DNA of 64,000 nt from Brevibacillus daliensis (GCF_021245735.1 NZ_JAJISB010000023.1:53839-117838); one strand, 5' to 3'; counted from the first letter of the stretch, positions 8,158-17,340 are shown. The notes: a model not told the origin generated them from the sequence alone. Made by a program: numbers and translations.

Positions 8158-10020
8158 ATGAACAAGTGGACATGGGCAAAAAGAGGATGGAAGACAGGGA
8201 TATTCACGTTGTTGTTACTAGCTCTTTTTATCAGCAATGTTCAGGCAGCTAGCTTCTCACATGAAGATACATGGGGTAATGCTAATGATCGTTCGCAAAA
8301 ATTCCGGACTCCCGTAGCGATGGGTAAGGATGCAAAGGGCAATCTCTACATGGCAGATATGGGAAATCATCGGATTGTCCTGTTGAATTCGGAAGGAAAA
8401 ATAACAGGAACGTTTGGCCAGCTGGGAAGTGGTAATGGCGATTTTAACATGCCATTTGGAGTCGTGGTTGATAAAAATGGCGATATCCTGGTAGCAGACA
8501 CAGCCAATTACCGGATTCAAAAATTTGATTCTCAGTTCAACTTTATTAAGAGCTGGGGAACAAAGGGAAAAGGAAACGATGAATTTGGTTTCCCACGCGA
8601 GATCGCTATTGATAGTCAAAACAATTACTACGTAACGGATGAATTTAATCATCGCATTCAAAAATTTGATCAGGATGGCACATACTTACAAACCATAGGT
8701 AGCTACGGTCGAGGAGATGGAGAATTTGCTCTGCCACAAGGAATAGCCATCAATAATCAAGATGAAGTCTACGTAGCAGATACCTATAATAACCGGATTC
8801 AGGTGTTTGATTCGAGCGGAACATTCCTTAGACAGGTTGGAGATGGGAAATCGGGGTTAGGACCGTACCAATTTTATCACCCACGGGGACTCAATTTTGA
8901 TCCAGCCTCAGGGAATTTGTTTGTAGCTGATACCTATAACAATCGGATTACCAAGTTTAATCAACAGGATAAATTCCAATATACCGTTGGCGGCTTTCCT
9001 AGTCTGATTTATCCGAACCAGGTCTTACCTGATGGAGATGGCTTGTTATATGTAACAGATACGACGAACAATCGGATCGCTGTTTATGTGGATGGGCCTG
9101 TGACCGCAGTGTTAGGTCGCTACATTGGGGACGCACGTAACGGAGATAAGGAATATGCAGGTCCTTATGATGTCGAGGTTGATCCTAATGGAAACATTTT
9201 CGTAGCCGACTCGTTTAATCATCGCATCTTGAAGTATAACAAGTCAGGGTCTCTGATTAGCAAATGGGGAACTAATTTTGGAGTAGGTGGACCGAATGGC
9301 TTTGGAAGTCTCGTCGGTCAATTCATGATCCCAAGACAAATTGCTATCGATAAATATGGATATGTATATGTAGCAGATTCCGCCAATCACAGGATTCAGA
9401 AGTTTACGAATGCAGGAGTTTTCGTTTCGACGTATGGCTCTTTAGGTACATTAAGTGGATTTTTCCAATTCCCTAATGGGGTAGCGGTAGATAGTAAAGG
9501 GAATATTTTTGTATCTGACTCAGTTAATAACCGCATTCAAAAATTTAATGCATTCTTTGTTTATCAAACCGAATGGGGCGGAGCAGGAACAGGAGACGGG
9601 AAGTTTAATCAGCCTATGCAAGTGGCGATTGACTCCGAGGATAACGTGTATGTGGTGGATCGTGTCAATAACAGAATCCAAAAGTTTGATAACAGAGGTC
9701 GTTTTATTACGAAATGGGGAACTAATCAGGGCAGAGGTGACAATGATCCGCTTGAAAATTGGGAGGAAGGCGAAGGAGACATCTTTTTACCTACCGGAAT
9801 TGCAATTGACAAACAGGATCGGGTTTATGTAACGGACACCTCTAATAACCGCATGGAAGTTTACGATGAAAATGGAGTATTCCTGTCTCAGTTTGGAAGT
9901 TTCAGTGGGGAAGAGAGGGAGTTCTTCTCTCCGCAGGGAGTAGGAATTGACTCATCTGGTGCACTCTGGATTGCTGACGGACTTCTACAACGAATCCAAA
10001 AATTTGTACCTGCAAAGTAG
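8158..10020 (+). CDS. Secreted NHL-repeat beta-propeller protein
   Basis: 620 residues. A basic start, a hydrophobic stretch (about residues 14-30) and an Ala-rich end (VQAAS) form a Sec signal peptide, with no lipobox. The rest is built of twelve NHL repeats, each with a VAxDSxGNxYVADxxNxRIQKF pattern; twelve N-x-R-I/M motifs can be counted (the last reads LLQRI), which suggests two six-bladed propellers. NHL propellers bind proteins, sugars, RNA or act as lyases; no catalytic residues stand out. Its ATG directly abuts the previous stop codon, and the gene for the substrate-binding lipoprotein follows, so it may bind or process the imported substrate outside the membrane (inference). Confidence 0.85.
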   Translation: MNKWTWAKRGWKTGIFTLLLLALFISNVQAASFSHEDTWGNANDRSQKFRTPVAMGKDAKGNLYMADMGNHRIVLLNSEGKITGTFGQLGSGNGDFNMPFGVVVDKNGDILVADTANYRIQKFDSQFNFIKSWGTKGKGNDEFGFPREIAIDSQNNYYVTDEFNHRIQKFDQDGTYLQTIGSYGRGDGEFALPQGIAINNQDEVYVADTYNNRIQVFDSSGTFLRQVGDGKSGLGPYQFYHPRGLNFDPASGNLFVADTYNNRITKFNQQDKFQYTVGGFPSLIYPNQVLPDGDGLLYVTDTTNNRIAVYVDGPVTAVLGRYIGDARNGDKEYAGPYDVEVDPNGNIFVADSFNHRILKYNKSGSLISKWGTNFGVGGPNGFGSLVGQFMIPRQIAIDKYGYVYVADSANHRIQKFTNAGVFVSTYGSLGTLSGFFQFPNGVAVDSKGNIFVSDSVNNRIQKFNAFFVYQTEWGGAGTGDGKFNQPMQVAIDSEDNVYVVDRVNNRIQKFDNRGRFITKWGTNQGRGDNDPLENWEEGEGDIFLPTGIAIDKQDRVYVTDTSNNRMEVYDENGVFLSQFGSFSGEEREFFSPQGVGIDSSGALWIADGLLQRIQKFVPAK

Positions 10021-10026
10021 GTTCAA

Positions 10027-10053
10027 GGTGGGGGGATACTAGAATCCCCCACC
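10027..10053 (+). other. Intercistronic GC-rich hairpin
   Basis: GGTGGGGGGAT pairs with ATCCCCCACC around a short AT loop. No T tract follows, so it is not a terminator. Its place just before the gene for the binding protein is typical of processing or stabilising hairpins that raise expression of a transporter binding protein (inference). Confidence 0.55.
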
Positions 10054-10075
10054 CCAAAATACAGGGGGGATTTTC

Positions 10076-11293
10076 TTGAAAAAAAGAACATGGAAACAGG
10101 CAGCGTTCCTTGCATTATCAGCATGCTTGGTCATGGTATCTGGTTGCAGTACAAATGAAAGCGCTTCATCAGCAGGCGGTACGGATGTGATCAAAATCGG
10201 GGTTCTTGCCTCCCTTACAGGTCCATTAGAAAGCTATGGAAAACAAACGCAAAAAGGATTCGAGCTGGGTCTCGATTATGCAACCAAAGGCAAGCGTGAA
10301 GTGGCGGGCAAAAAGATCGAATTCATCGTAGAAGATACAGAAACTAAATCAGATGTAGCGGTTCAAAAGGCGACAAAGCTTTTGGAACAGGACAAGGTAG
10401 ATTTTCTGGTTGGCTCCTCTAGCTCTGGGGATACCTTGGCGGTGTTGCCTCTAGCGGAAGAATACAAAAAAATCATGGTGGTTGAACCGGCAGTAGCAGA
10501 TAGTATTACGGGCGAAAACTGGAACAAATATATTTTCCGTACAGGTCGTAACTCTTCCCAGGATGCAGTTGCCGGAGCCGCTGCAATTGCGAAAGATGGT
10601 GTGAAAATCGCAACCTTCGCGCAAGACAGCGCATATGGTCGAGAAGGAATTGGCGCCTTCAAATCGGCAGCAGAAAAACTGGGAGGAACCATTATCGCAG
10701 AAGAATATGCAGATGCCAGTACCACTGATTTTACAGCGAATATCCAAAAAATCATCAGTGCCAAACCTGACTATCTATTCATAACGTGGGCAGGCTCTAA
10801 CTCACCTTGGAAACAATTGATGGATATGAAAGTATCCGAACAAGGTATCAAGATCTCCACAGCTGCTCCTGATATTGCAGCACTAAAAACGATGGATGCG
10901 CTAGTGGGTATGGAAGGCTTCTCCGTCTACTATCACACATTACCTAAAACAGAGATGAACACATGGCTTACAGACGAGCATAAAAAACGTTTTAATGGCG
11001 AGATTCCTGATTTATTTACGGCAGGTGGCATGACCGCAGCTGTGGCGATTGTAGAAGCACTGGAAAAAACAAAGGGTGACGTTGAAGTAGAAAACCTCAT
11101 TAAAACCATGGAAGGGATGACCTTCGAAACACCAAAAGGCAAGATGCAGTTTAGAGCGGAAGACCATCAGGCGCTGCAAGCTTTGTATGCAATCAAGCTA
11201 GAAAAACAGGCTGGCTCCGATCATCCTGTACCAGTCTTTATGCGTGAATTAACCATGGAAGAAACAGCTCCACCTATCAAAAACAAAAAATAG
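10076..11293 (+). CDS. Liv-type ABC transporter substrate-binding lipoprotein
   Basis: 405 residues from a TTG start behind ACAGGGGGGA. The signal peptide ends in a lipobox (MVSGC), so Cys24 should be lipidated and the protein held on the outer face of the membrane. The body is a type I periplasmic-binding fold of the HAAT/LivJ family: IKIGVLASLTGPLESYGKQ, VDFLVGSSSSGDTLAV, then YGREGIGAF and PDYLFITWAGS. HAAT binding proteins take branched amino acids, amides or aromatic and short acyl acids. Because the operon carries an acyl-CoA ligase, a carboxylic acid is a better guess than leucine. Confidence 0.9.
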   Translation: MKKRTWKQAAFLALSACLVMVSGCSTNESASSAGGTDVIKIGVLASLTGPLESYGKQTQKGFELGLDYATKGKREVAGKKIEFIVEDTETKSDVAVQKATKLLEQDKVDFLVGSSSSGDTLAVLPLAEEYKKIMVVEPAVADSITGENWNKYIFRTGRNSSQDAVAGAAAIAKDGVKIATFAQDSAYGREGIGAFKSAAEKLGGTIIAEEYADASTTDFTANIQKIISAKPDYLFITWAGSNSPWKQLMDMKVSEQGIKISTAAPDIAALKTMDALVGMEGFSVYYHTLPKTEMNTWLTDEHKKRFNGEIPDLFTAGGMTAAVAIVEALEKTKGDVEVENLIKTMEGMTFETPKGKMQFRAEDHQALQALYAIKLEKQAGSDHPVPVFMRELTMEETAPPIKNKK

Positions 11294-11304
11294 AGGAGGG
11301 CGCT

Positions 11305-12084
11305 ATGAGCTACCTCATGGAAACAAACGAACTGAGCATAGCGTTTGGAGAACAGACGGTCATCGACCGTGTCTCATTGAAACTGCCCAAGCATCGCTTC
11401 ACCTCCATCATTGGTCCAAACGGTGCAGGGAAAACTACGTTATTCAACTTGCTAAGTGGACAACTACGACCTTCGCACGGAACGATCACGTATCAGGGAC
11501 AGGTGATTACACACCTGTCCCCCGCAGCACGAACCAGGCTTGGGATAGGTCGTTCCTTTCAATTAACCAATCTATTCTCAAAGCTGTCGGTAAGAGAGAA
11601 TATACGGCTCGCCGTTCAGGCTGCTCACGGTATACGCTTTCAGCTTTTTATGAGTAAAGCAGAGCAGGTGGCTCAGACAGAAGAAGTAGATCGATTACTA
11701 GAGCTGGTTTTACTTACTAAAAAAGCGGACGTCCAGGCAAGTCAATTAGCTCATGGTGAAAAAAGAAAGCTGGAAATAGCCATGCTGATTGGTCTCAAGC
11801 CGGAGCTGTTATTGCTGGATGAGCCAACAGCGGGCATATCTCTGGAAGAAGTGCCAGCGGTGTTGCAGGTCATAGAAACGATTAAACAAGATAAGTCCAC
11901 TACGATTCTATTAATCGAACACAAGATGGACATGGTGAAATCACTCTCTGACCATATGGTTGTATTGTTTCATGGAGAGTTACTAGCAGAAGGGACACCC
12001 CAGGACGTTATGAAAAATGAACTGGTGCAGTCTGCTTACTTGGGAGGTTTGTATAAAGATGCTACTGCAGCTGGATCAAGTTGA
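11305..12084 (+). CDS. Liv-type ABC transporter ATPase (LivG-like)
   Basis: 259 residues. Walker A GPNGAGKTT near residue 36, Q-loop GIGRSFQLTNLF, signature region LAHGEKRKLEIAM (the LSHGxxR form typical of LivG), Walker B LLLLDEPTAGIS and H-loop IEHKMD. It powers uptake together with the LivF-like ATPase whose start lies inside its 3' end. Located 12 bases after the binding protein gene, with GGAGGG before the ATG. Confidence 0.92.
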   Translation: MSYLMETNELSIAFGEQTVIDRVSLKLPKHRFTSIIGPNGAGKTTLFNLLSGQLRPSHGTITYQGQVITHLSPAARTRLGIGRSFQLTNLFSKLSVRENIRLAVQAAHGIRFQLFMSKAEQVAQTEEVDRLLELVLLTKKADVQASQLAHGEKRKLEIAMLIGLKPELLLLDEPTAGISLEEVPAVLQVIETIKQDKSTTILLIEHKMDMVKSLSDHMVVLFHGELLAEGTPQDVMKNELVQSAYLGGLYKDATAAGSS

Positions 12085-12760
12085 AACCTACCTCGATCAA
12101 TTTCATATTTTACAAGGTGTTTCCATGGAAGTGAAAAAGGGCAGCATTACCGTCTTATTTGGACGTAATGGGGCAGGTAAAACTACAACATTGCGTTCCA
12201 TTATGGGACTTTCTCCTATCAGACATGGGAATATTCGCTATCAGGGCGAAGAGATTGGGCAACTTCCGACATATATGGTCGCACGAAAAGGGATTGGTTA
12301 TGTCCCGGAGAATCAGGGGATTTTTACGGATTTTACAGTAGAAGAAACACTTCGGTTAGCCATGCAAAAAGGGAGCGATGAGGAGAAGGAAAAAATGGCA
12401 TGGATGCTCGATTTATTTCCTGATCTAAAGTTGTACTGGAAGAAACAGAGCGGTCATTTAAGCGGAGGGCAAAAACAGATGTTGGCGATTGCGCGGGCGT
12501 ATGTTAACAGCAATGGCTTGTTGCTTATCGATGAGCCAAGCAAAGGATTAGCACCCATTATGGTTGAGAAGGTCATGATGCATATTGAACAAATGAAACA
12601 GAAGACAACGGTTCTACTAGTGGAGCAAAACTTCTTTATGGCAAGCAGAATTGGCGAGCATTTTTACATTATGGATGAAGGTAAAATCGTGCATAGCGGG
12701 CAGATGCATGAGTTAACAGATGACGAAGAAGCGAAGCAGAAATATCTGGGCATCGCCTGA
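12059..12760 (+). CDS. Liv-type ABC transporter ATPase (LivF-like)
   Basis: 233 residues from the ATG at 12059, 26 bases inside the preceding ATPase gene; GGGAGG lies upstream at usable distance, and the product then begins MLLQLDQVETYL as LivF proteins do. Walker A GRNGAGKTT, Q-loop GYVPENQGIFTDFTVEETL, signature LSGGQKQMLAIARA, Walker B LLLIDEPSKGLAP and H-loop VEQN are all intact. The overlap implies translational coupling with its partner ATPase. Confidence 0.92.
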   Translation: MLLQLDQVETYLDQFHILQGVSMEVKKGSITVLFGRNGAGKTTTLRSIMGLSPIRHGNIRYQGEEIGQLPTYMVARKGIGYVPENQGIFTDFTVEETLRLAMQKGSDEEKEKMAWMLDLFPDLKLYWKKQSGHLSGGQKQMLAIARAYVNSNGLLLIDEPSKGLAPIMVEKVMMHIEQMKQKTTVLLVEQNFFMASRIGEHFYIMDEGKIVHSGQMHELTDDEEAKQKYLGIA

Positions 12761-12789
12761 TATATCGACAAGAGGGGAGGCTTACCACC

Positions 12790-13650
12790 GTGGATGTAAT
12801 CATAAACTTGTTGGTCAACGGCCTTGCTACAGGGATGCTCATATTCTTGCTTGCTGCCGGACTTACACTAATTTTTGGTCTGATGAGCGTACTTAATTTT
12901 GCTCATGGCGGATTATTCGCCTGGGGTGCTTTTGGTGGCGTCTGGATATTTGGATTAACAGGCAGTTTTCTATTATCGATGGCTGGCGCTATTGTGATCG
13001 GGATGCTGATTGGTCTTATTCTGGAACGTTTTCTGATTCGTCCCGTTTATGGAGATCATATTCAGCAATTGCTGGTAACATTAGGCGGAATGCTGGTGTT
13101 AAGTGAATTGCTAAAGGTTTTCTGGAGTCCTAATCCGATCCCGGCGGCAGTTCCATCTTATTTACAAGGCAGCTTTGACTTTGGCGGGATCATTCTCATT
13201 AAATATCGGTTGTTTGTCATTTTAGTAGGAGTGCTCATCTATATTGCCCTCCATTTGTTGTTGACCAAAACGCGTTTGGGATTAATTGTACGTGCGGGAG
13301 TAATCGATAAAGAGATGGTTCAGGCGTTAGGAATCAATATTAAACAAGTGTTTACATTCGTTTTTCTCTTGGGTGCCGGGATGGCCGCATTAGGAGGAAG
13401 CTTGCTTGCCCCGTATTCCGGAGTAATTTTTGCCGAGATGGGCATGCAGTACGCGATACTTGCCTTTATTGTCGTCATCATTGGAGGGATGGGCAGTGTG
13501 CCAGGATCTGCGGTTGCTGCGTTATTGGTAGGAGTGTTAGGCTCTTTCATGGCCTATTTCGTTCCGGAACTCTCTCTTGCAGTTAATATGCTTCTGATGT
13601 TGTTTGTTTTGCTGGTGAAGCCGTCCGGATTGTTTGGAGCGAAGGGGTGA
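12790..13650 (+). CDS. Liv-type ABC transporter permease (LivH-like)
   Basis: 286 residues, GTG start behind AGGGGAGG. About eight hydrophobic segments. The N-terminal NLLVNGLATGMLIFLLAAGLTLIFGLMSVLNFAHGG block is the hallmark of LivH permeases, as is the closing GGMGSVPGSAVAALLVG region, which contacts the ATPase. It forms the membrane channel with the LivM-like subunit, two bases further on. Confidence 0.93.
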   Translation: MDVIINLLVNGLATGMLIFLLAAGLTLIFGLMSVLNFAHGGLFAWGAFGGVWIFGLTGSFLLSMAGAIVIGMLIGLILERFLIRPVYGDHIQQLLVTLGGMLVLSELLKVFWSPNPIPAAVPSYLQGSFDFGGIILIKYRLFVILVGVLIYIALHLLLTKTRLGLIVRAGVIDKEMVQALGINIKQVFTFVFLLGAGMAALGGSLLAPYSGVIFAEMGMQYAILAFIVVIIGGMGSVPGSAVAALLVGVLGSFMAYFVPELSLAVNMLLMLFVLLVKPSGLFGAKG

Positions 13651-13652
13651 TT

Positions 13653-14672
13653 ATGATGGTACGTAAGGCTGGATCTCTGCAAACGCGTCTGTTTCTCGTA
13701 TTCTTTCTGTCTCTGGCCATACTCCCTTTGATCTATGACTCAAGGAGTTTATATATTCTGTGCACGCAAATCTTTATTTTCGCTATCTTTGCGATGAGTT
13801 ATGATTTGCTGCTCGGTTATACAGGGATCGTTTCGTTTGGTCATGGTATGTTTTTTGGAATAGGGGCGTATTCTGTAGCTATTTTCATGAAGAATTTCGG
13901 GGCAACGACCGGGAATTTTTTGTTTGGTATTCTGGTGGCTGTTGTCATAGCTGCGATTATTAGTTACGCTATCGGGATGCTATCGTTACGACTGAAAAGT
14001 CATTTTTATGCGATGCTGACGCTTGCTGTCTCCCAGCTTCTATTTGTCGTAGCAGAAAAATGGCGTTCTCTTACAGCAGGTGGTGATGGATTTACGTTCA
14101 GTGTACCTGATTTTATTCGGGATCGATTTTCTTTCTATTATGTATGTTTACTTGCAATGATTGTGCTGTTCTTTGTTCTTCGTCATTTTGTTCAGTCACC
14201 TCTTGGCAAGGTTCTAAAGGCAATTGGGCAAAATGAGCAACGGGCTGAAGCGCTTGGATACCAGATTATAAATTACAAGGTTATCGTTAGTGTCGTAGCA
14301 GGGGTGATCGCTGCGATTAGCGGAGGGCTATACGCAGGGATGCTCCGATTTGTTAACACGACGGTCTTCTCGATTGAGATTACACTGGATGCGCTCTTGA
14401 TGACCATGATTGGTGGAATTGGTACGCTATTCGGTTCTATTCTGGGATCTGGAGTGGTAGAGATTGCTCATGACGGATTAACATCACTAGCTAAAGTGCA
14501 TCCGATTTTTGAGCGATGGATCATCTTTATGGGACTTCTCTACATTGTAGTGGTGTTGATTTTCCCAAGTGGGATTACAGGTAGCTTCAACAATTGGTTG
14601 GAACAAAGAAAAAAAGTCCGCATGCAACAAAAAGAGATACAAATGGAGGAAGCGGGTAAAAAAGCTGGATAG
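13653..14672 (+). CDS. Liv-type ABC transporter permease (LivM-like)
   Basis: About 339 residues from the ATG at 13653; ATG 13656 and GTG 13647 (overlapping the RBS AAGGGGTG) are alternatives. Around nine membrane segments. The SYDLLLGYTGIVSFGHGMFFGIGAY motif and the late GGIGTLFGSILGSGVVE loop identify a LivM permease. The C-terminus is charged and cytosolic. Part of the same importer as the four genes before it. Confidence 0.93.
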   Translation: MMVRKAGSLQTRLFLVFFLSLAILPLIYDSRSLYILCTQIFIFAIFAMSYDLLLGYTGIVSFGHGMFFGIGAYSVAIFMKNFGATTGNFLFGILVAVVIAAIISYAIGMLSLRLKSHFYAMLTLAVSQLLFVVAEKWRSLTAGGDGFTFSVPDFIRDRFSFYYVCLLAMIVLFFVLRHFVQSPLGKVLKAIGQNEQRAEALGYQIINYKVIVSVVAGVIAAISGGLYAGMLRFVNTTVFSIEITLDALLMTMIGGIGTLFGSILGSGVVEIAHDGLTSLAKVHPIFERWIIFMGLLYIVVVLIFPSGITGSFNNWLEQRKKVRMQQKEIQMEEAGKKAG

Positions 14673-14683
14673 GTGGCGAAGAA

Positions 14684-15439
14684 ATGGATGCTGGAAAAAG
14701 ACTGGAGAACAAGGTAGCAATCGTAACTGGGGGAGCTAGTGGCATTGGGAGAGAGACTGTTATGCTGTTCTTGCAAGAAGGGGCAAAGGTAGCCATAGCA
14801 GACTACAATGAACAGGTAGGTATGGCTTTTCAAAATGAACTGAGAGAGTGTGGATATGAACACGCTACTTATGTTCATGTGGATGTGTCGGATGAAACGA
14901 GCGTGGCGCTCATGGTGAAAATAGTAGAAGAAACCTTTTCCACGATCGATATTCTGATTAACAATGCAGGAATCACACAGGATGCCATGCTTGCCAAAAT
15001 GACCTCAGATCAGTGGCATCGTGTTATTGGGGTTAATCTAAATGGTGTCTACTTTTGTACGAAAGCTGTCATTCCGTATTTGATAGAAAAAGGGGCTGGC
15101 AAAATCATCAATACTTCTTCTATCGTCGGTCTTTCAGGAAACATCGGACAGACCAATTACTCAGCTACCAAAGCAGGTGTAATTGGGATGACAAAAACAT
15201 GGGCAAAGGAACTGGGACGTAAGGGAATTACGGTAAATGCGGTGGCTCCAGGTTTTATAGAGACTTCGATGGCGTTACAGGTACCCGAGAAAGTGCTGGA
15301 AAAAATGGTGGAGCAAGTACCCCTTAAACGACTGGGTCAACCCTCAGATATTGCGAAAGCTTATCTCTATCTTGCCTCTTCAGATGGAGATTATGTGAAT
15401 GGTGCGGTGTTGGAGGTTAACGGAGGGTTATCTATATAA
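14684..15439 (+). CDS. Short-chain dehydrogenase, 3-oxoacyl reductase (FabG-like)
   Basis: 251 residues. Rossmann TGGASGIGRE near 16, NNAGIT near 93, catalytic Ser of NTSSIVG, Tyr and Lys of NYSATKAG, and the PGFIETSM substrate loop match classical SDRs close to FabG. Such enzymes interconvert 3-oxoacyl and (R)-3-hydroxyacyl thioesters with NAD(P)H. As the last gene of the operon it would act on the product of the MaoC hydratase, giving the 3-oxoacyl-CoA that the KAS III-like protein might use (inference). Confidence 0.9.
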   Translation: MDAGKRLENKVAIVTGGASGIGRETVMLFLQEGAKVAIADYNEQVGMAFQNELRECGYEHATYVHVDVSDETSVALMVKIVEETFSTIDILINNAGITQDAMLAKMTSDQWHRVIGVNLNGVYFCTKAVIPYLIEKGAGKIINTSSIVGLSGNIGQTNYSATKAGVIGMTKTWAKELGRKGITVNAVAPGFIETSMALQVPEKVLEKMVEQVPLKRLGQPSDIAKAYLYLASSDGDYVNGAVLEVNGGLSI

Positions 15440-15449
15440 GAGTAGGAAT

Positions 15450-15490
15450 AAGCAGGCTATTGCATGGGAGCATTAGCCTGCTTATTTTTT
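15450..15490. terminator. Terminator closing the acyl-CoA operon
   Basis: Perfect arms AAGCAGGCTA and TAGCCTGCTT with a 14-base loop and T-rich tail (TATTTTTT). It may also serve the small convergent gene that ends inside the tail. Confidence 0.88.
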
Positions 15491-15629
15491 ATCCTTCTTT
15501 CTTTTTAAACGAGCCGATTACTAAAAGAAGAGCCCCTATGATAATGGTGACCATATCTCGAAAGAAAAGTCCCATCACGATGGCTACGATAGAAGCAATT
15601 GTTATAAAGATACCAGTTTTATCTAACAT
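15489..15629 (-). CDS. Small membrane protein, 46 residues
   Basis: A short reading frame starting MLDKTGIFITIASIVAIV on the minus strand with GGGAGGA 7 bases before the ATG. The product has two hydrophobic segments (about residues 7-22 and 27-40) around an FFRD turn and ends in a basic KKKEG tail, a common layout for tiny membrane proteins. The opposite-strand frame over the same bases has no RBS and runs out of the operon terminator, so the minus strand is preferred. Function unknown. Confidence 0.6.
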   Translation of the reverse strand: MLDKTGIFITIASIVAIVMGLFFRDMVTIIIGALLLVIGSFKKKEG

Positions 15630-15884
15630 GGCTGTCCTCCCAAAATAGTGCTGGTGGCTATTATTATCTCATAGATACCAAGTTACTTTTGTTATCAAAT
15701 TTCACAAATCATTGATTTTTTACATAAATGATGCTTGCAAAAGGTCTGGATAGCAATTCTATCTTTAATTTTCCATAAAATGATAAAATAGTAATAGAGA
15801 CGAGCGTGTACATGTATAGATACACCCAAGGAGATACATGAGAATAGCTGTACATAGTTGGAAAAATGACAGAGTAGGAGGTTT

Positions 15885-17153
15885 ATGATGGCAGAAAGAC
15901 AAAAAAACCGGCCTGGGCAGTTTCAGTTAGCTACCATGCTGTTAGCAGGAATAGGTATCTCGACATTGGGAGATTTTATTTATTTGGTTGCCATTAATGT
16001 ATTAGTATTTAAACTGACAGGCTCAGCCGCAGCTGTAGCAGGTTTATGGGTCATAAGACCAATTGCTTCTCTTCTAATCAATTCCTGGTCTGGAAGTATG
16101 ATTGATCGGTTTAACAAGCGACAAATCATGATAATCACCGATATCATTAGAGGGGGAGTCTTGCTTGTTCTGCCATTCGTAACCTCTCTCTGGTATATTT
16201 ATCCCCTGTTATTTGCTTTAGGAGTATGTAGTTGTTTTTTTGTACCTACCTCAACTACATATATGACAAAGGTAATACCTATCGAATCGAGAAAACAATT
16301 TAATTCACTCCGCAGTTTAATAAAGTCTGGTTCGTTTATCATTGGACCTGCGATTGCAGGAGGTCTGTTGCTATCTTTTTCTCCGGCAGTTGCGATCTAT
16401 ATCAATGCGGTCAGCTTTTTTATCTCAGCTATCATCATCTATTACTTGCCAGATGCAGCTGATGAAGGAAATGAGACAGCTAGTAAAGTAGCGGTTAGCT
16501 CCAATAGGCTGTCACTCTCAATGATAAAGTTGGATTGGCAGCAATTTTTTCGCTACAGCAAAATGAATCTCTACGTTATGTTGGTCTACTCTATATTTGA
16601 ATTCGTCATGTTATTTACACTCGCATTAGATGCACAGGAAGTTGTGTTTATACAGCAAGTCTTACAGTTATCGGAAACAGATTATGGATTATTAATGAGT
16701 ATAACCGGTATAGGTTCCCTAGCAGGCTCCATGCTAAACACAGCCATCGTAAAAAGAACACCACTTCACTACCTGATTGGGGTGGGTACGTTATTTGTCG
16801 CCCTCGGCTATTTGATTTATGCCTTTTCTTTTTCATTTTTGAGTGTAGTAGTAGGGTTTGTTCTTTTGGCTTTTGCAGGTTCATTTGCCAACACTGGTAT
16901 GATTACGTTTTTTCAAAATAATGTACCAACGGAGCAGATGGGAAGGATCAGCAGTTTATTTGGTTTCTTTCTTAGTGTCCTGCAAATTATGATAACTGTG
17001 TTAGTAGGCTTGATTGGTTACATGGTACCAATCAGATCAATCATTATCGTAGGAGCTTTACTTATGTTTGCTGCTTCCCTCCTGCTATTTGTACTGGTCA
17101 TGCTTCCTACTAAAAAGAGATATTTTCAAGAGAACGTAGCGACGGAAGGGTAA
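15885..17153 (+). CDS. MFS transporter, MFS_3 type
   Basis: 422 residues with about twelve membrane segments and a central basic loop. The first helix pair contains GISTLGDFIYLVA and the 2-3 loop GSMIDRFNKRQIMI, the major-facilitator signature of the MFS_3 (enterobactin exporter/transmembrane secretion effector) group, mostly drug or siderophore efflux. Two start codons stand in tandem (15885, 15888) behind TAGGAGG. The 250 bases upstream hold no other gene; they include AT-rich promoter-like sequence and a short TGTACATGTATAGATACA partial dyad at about 15808. Single gene, ended by a terminator. Confidence 0.85.
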   Translation: MMAERQKNRPGQFQLATMLLAGIGISTLGDFIYLVAINVLVFKLTGSAAAVAGLWVIRPIASLLINSWSGSMIDRFNKRQIMIITDIIRGGVLLVLPFVTSLWYIYPLLFALGVCSCFFVPTSTTYMTKVIPIESRKQFNSLRSLIKSGSFIIGPAIAGGLLLSFSPAVAIYINAVSFFISAIIIYYLPDAADEGNETASKVAVSSNRLSLSMIKLDWQQFFRYSKMNLYVMLVYSIFEFVMLFTLALDAQEVVFIQQVLQLSETDYGLLMSITGIGSLAGSMLNTAIVKRTPLHYLIGVGTLFVALGYLIYAFSFSFLSVVVGFVLLAFAGSFANTGMITFFQNNVPTEQMGRISSLFGFFLSVLQIMITVLVGLIGYMVPIRSIIIVGALLMFAASLLLFVLVMLPTKKRYFQENVATEG

Positions 17154-17253
17154 GAGAGATAAAAGATAACCGATATAATAACGGAGGTTATCATGGAGAT
17201 CATATAAAATTTATCAGGCAACAACGCTCTGACATAAAATACAATACATAAAG

Positions 17254-17296
17254 AAACACCTCCTTAGAATCTCTTTCGATTCAGGAGGTGTTTCCT
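17254..17296. terminator. Bidirectional terminator
   Basis: Arms AAACACCTCCT and AGGAGGTGTTT with an 18-base loop lie between convergent MFS and nitroreductase genes. A weaker dyad (GATAACC/GGTTATC) lies at about 17166-17192. Confidence 0.82.
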
Positions 17297-17340
17297 TGTT
17301 TCACTTTATTGGATCACATAAGTGAAAAGTGAGGACATGC

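Noticed and set aside
8257..8661. 134-residue minus-strand frame
   Set aside because: It is antisense to the NHL gene and mirrors its repeat composition.
10027..10053. Hairpin read as a terminator between the NHL and binding-protein genes
   Set aside because: No T tract follows and the next gene uses the same strand with its own RBS; an mRNA stabilising hairpin fits better.
15460..15648. Plus-strand frame over the small minus-strand gene
   Set aside because: It begins within the operon terminator loop, lacks an RBS and is the reverse image of a better-supported small gene.
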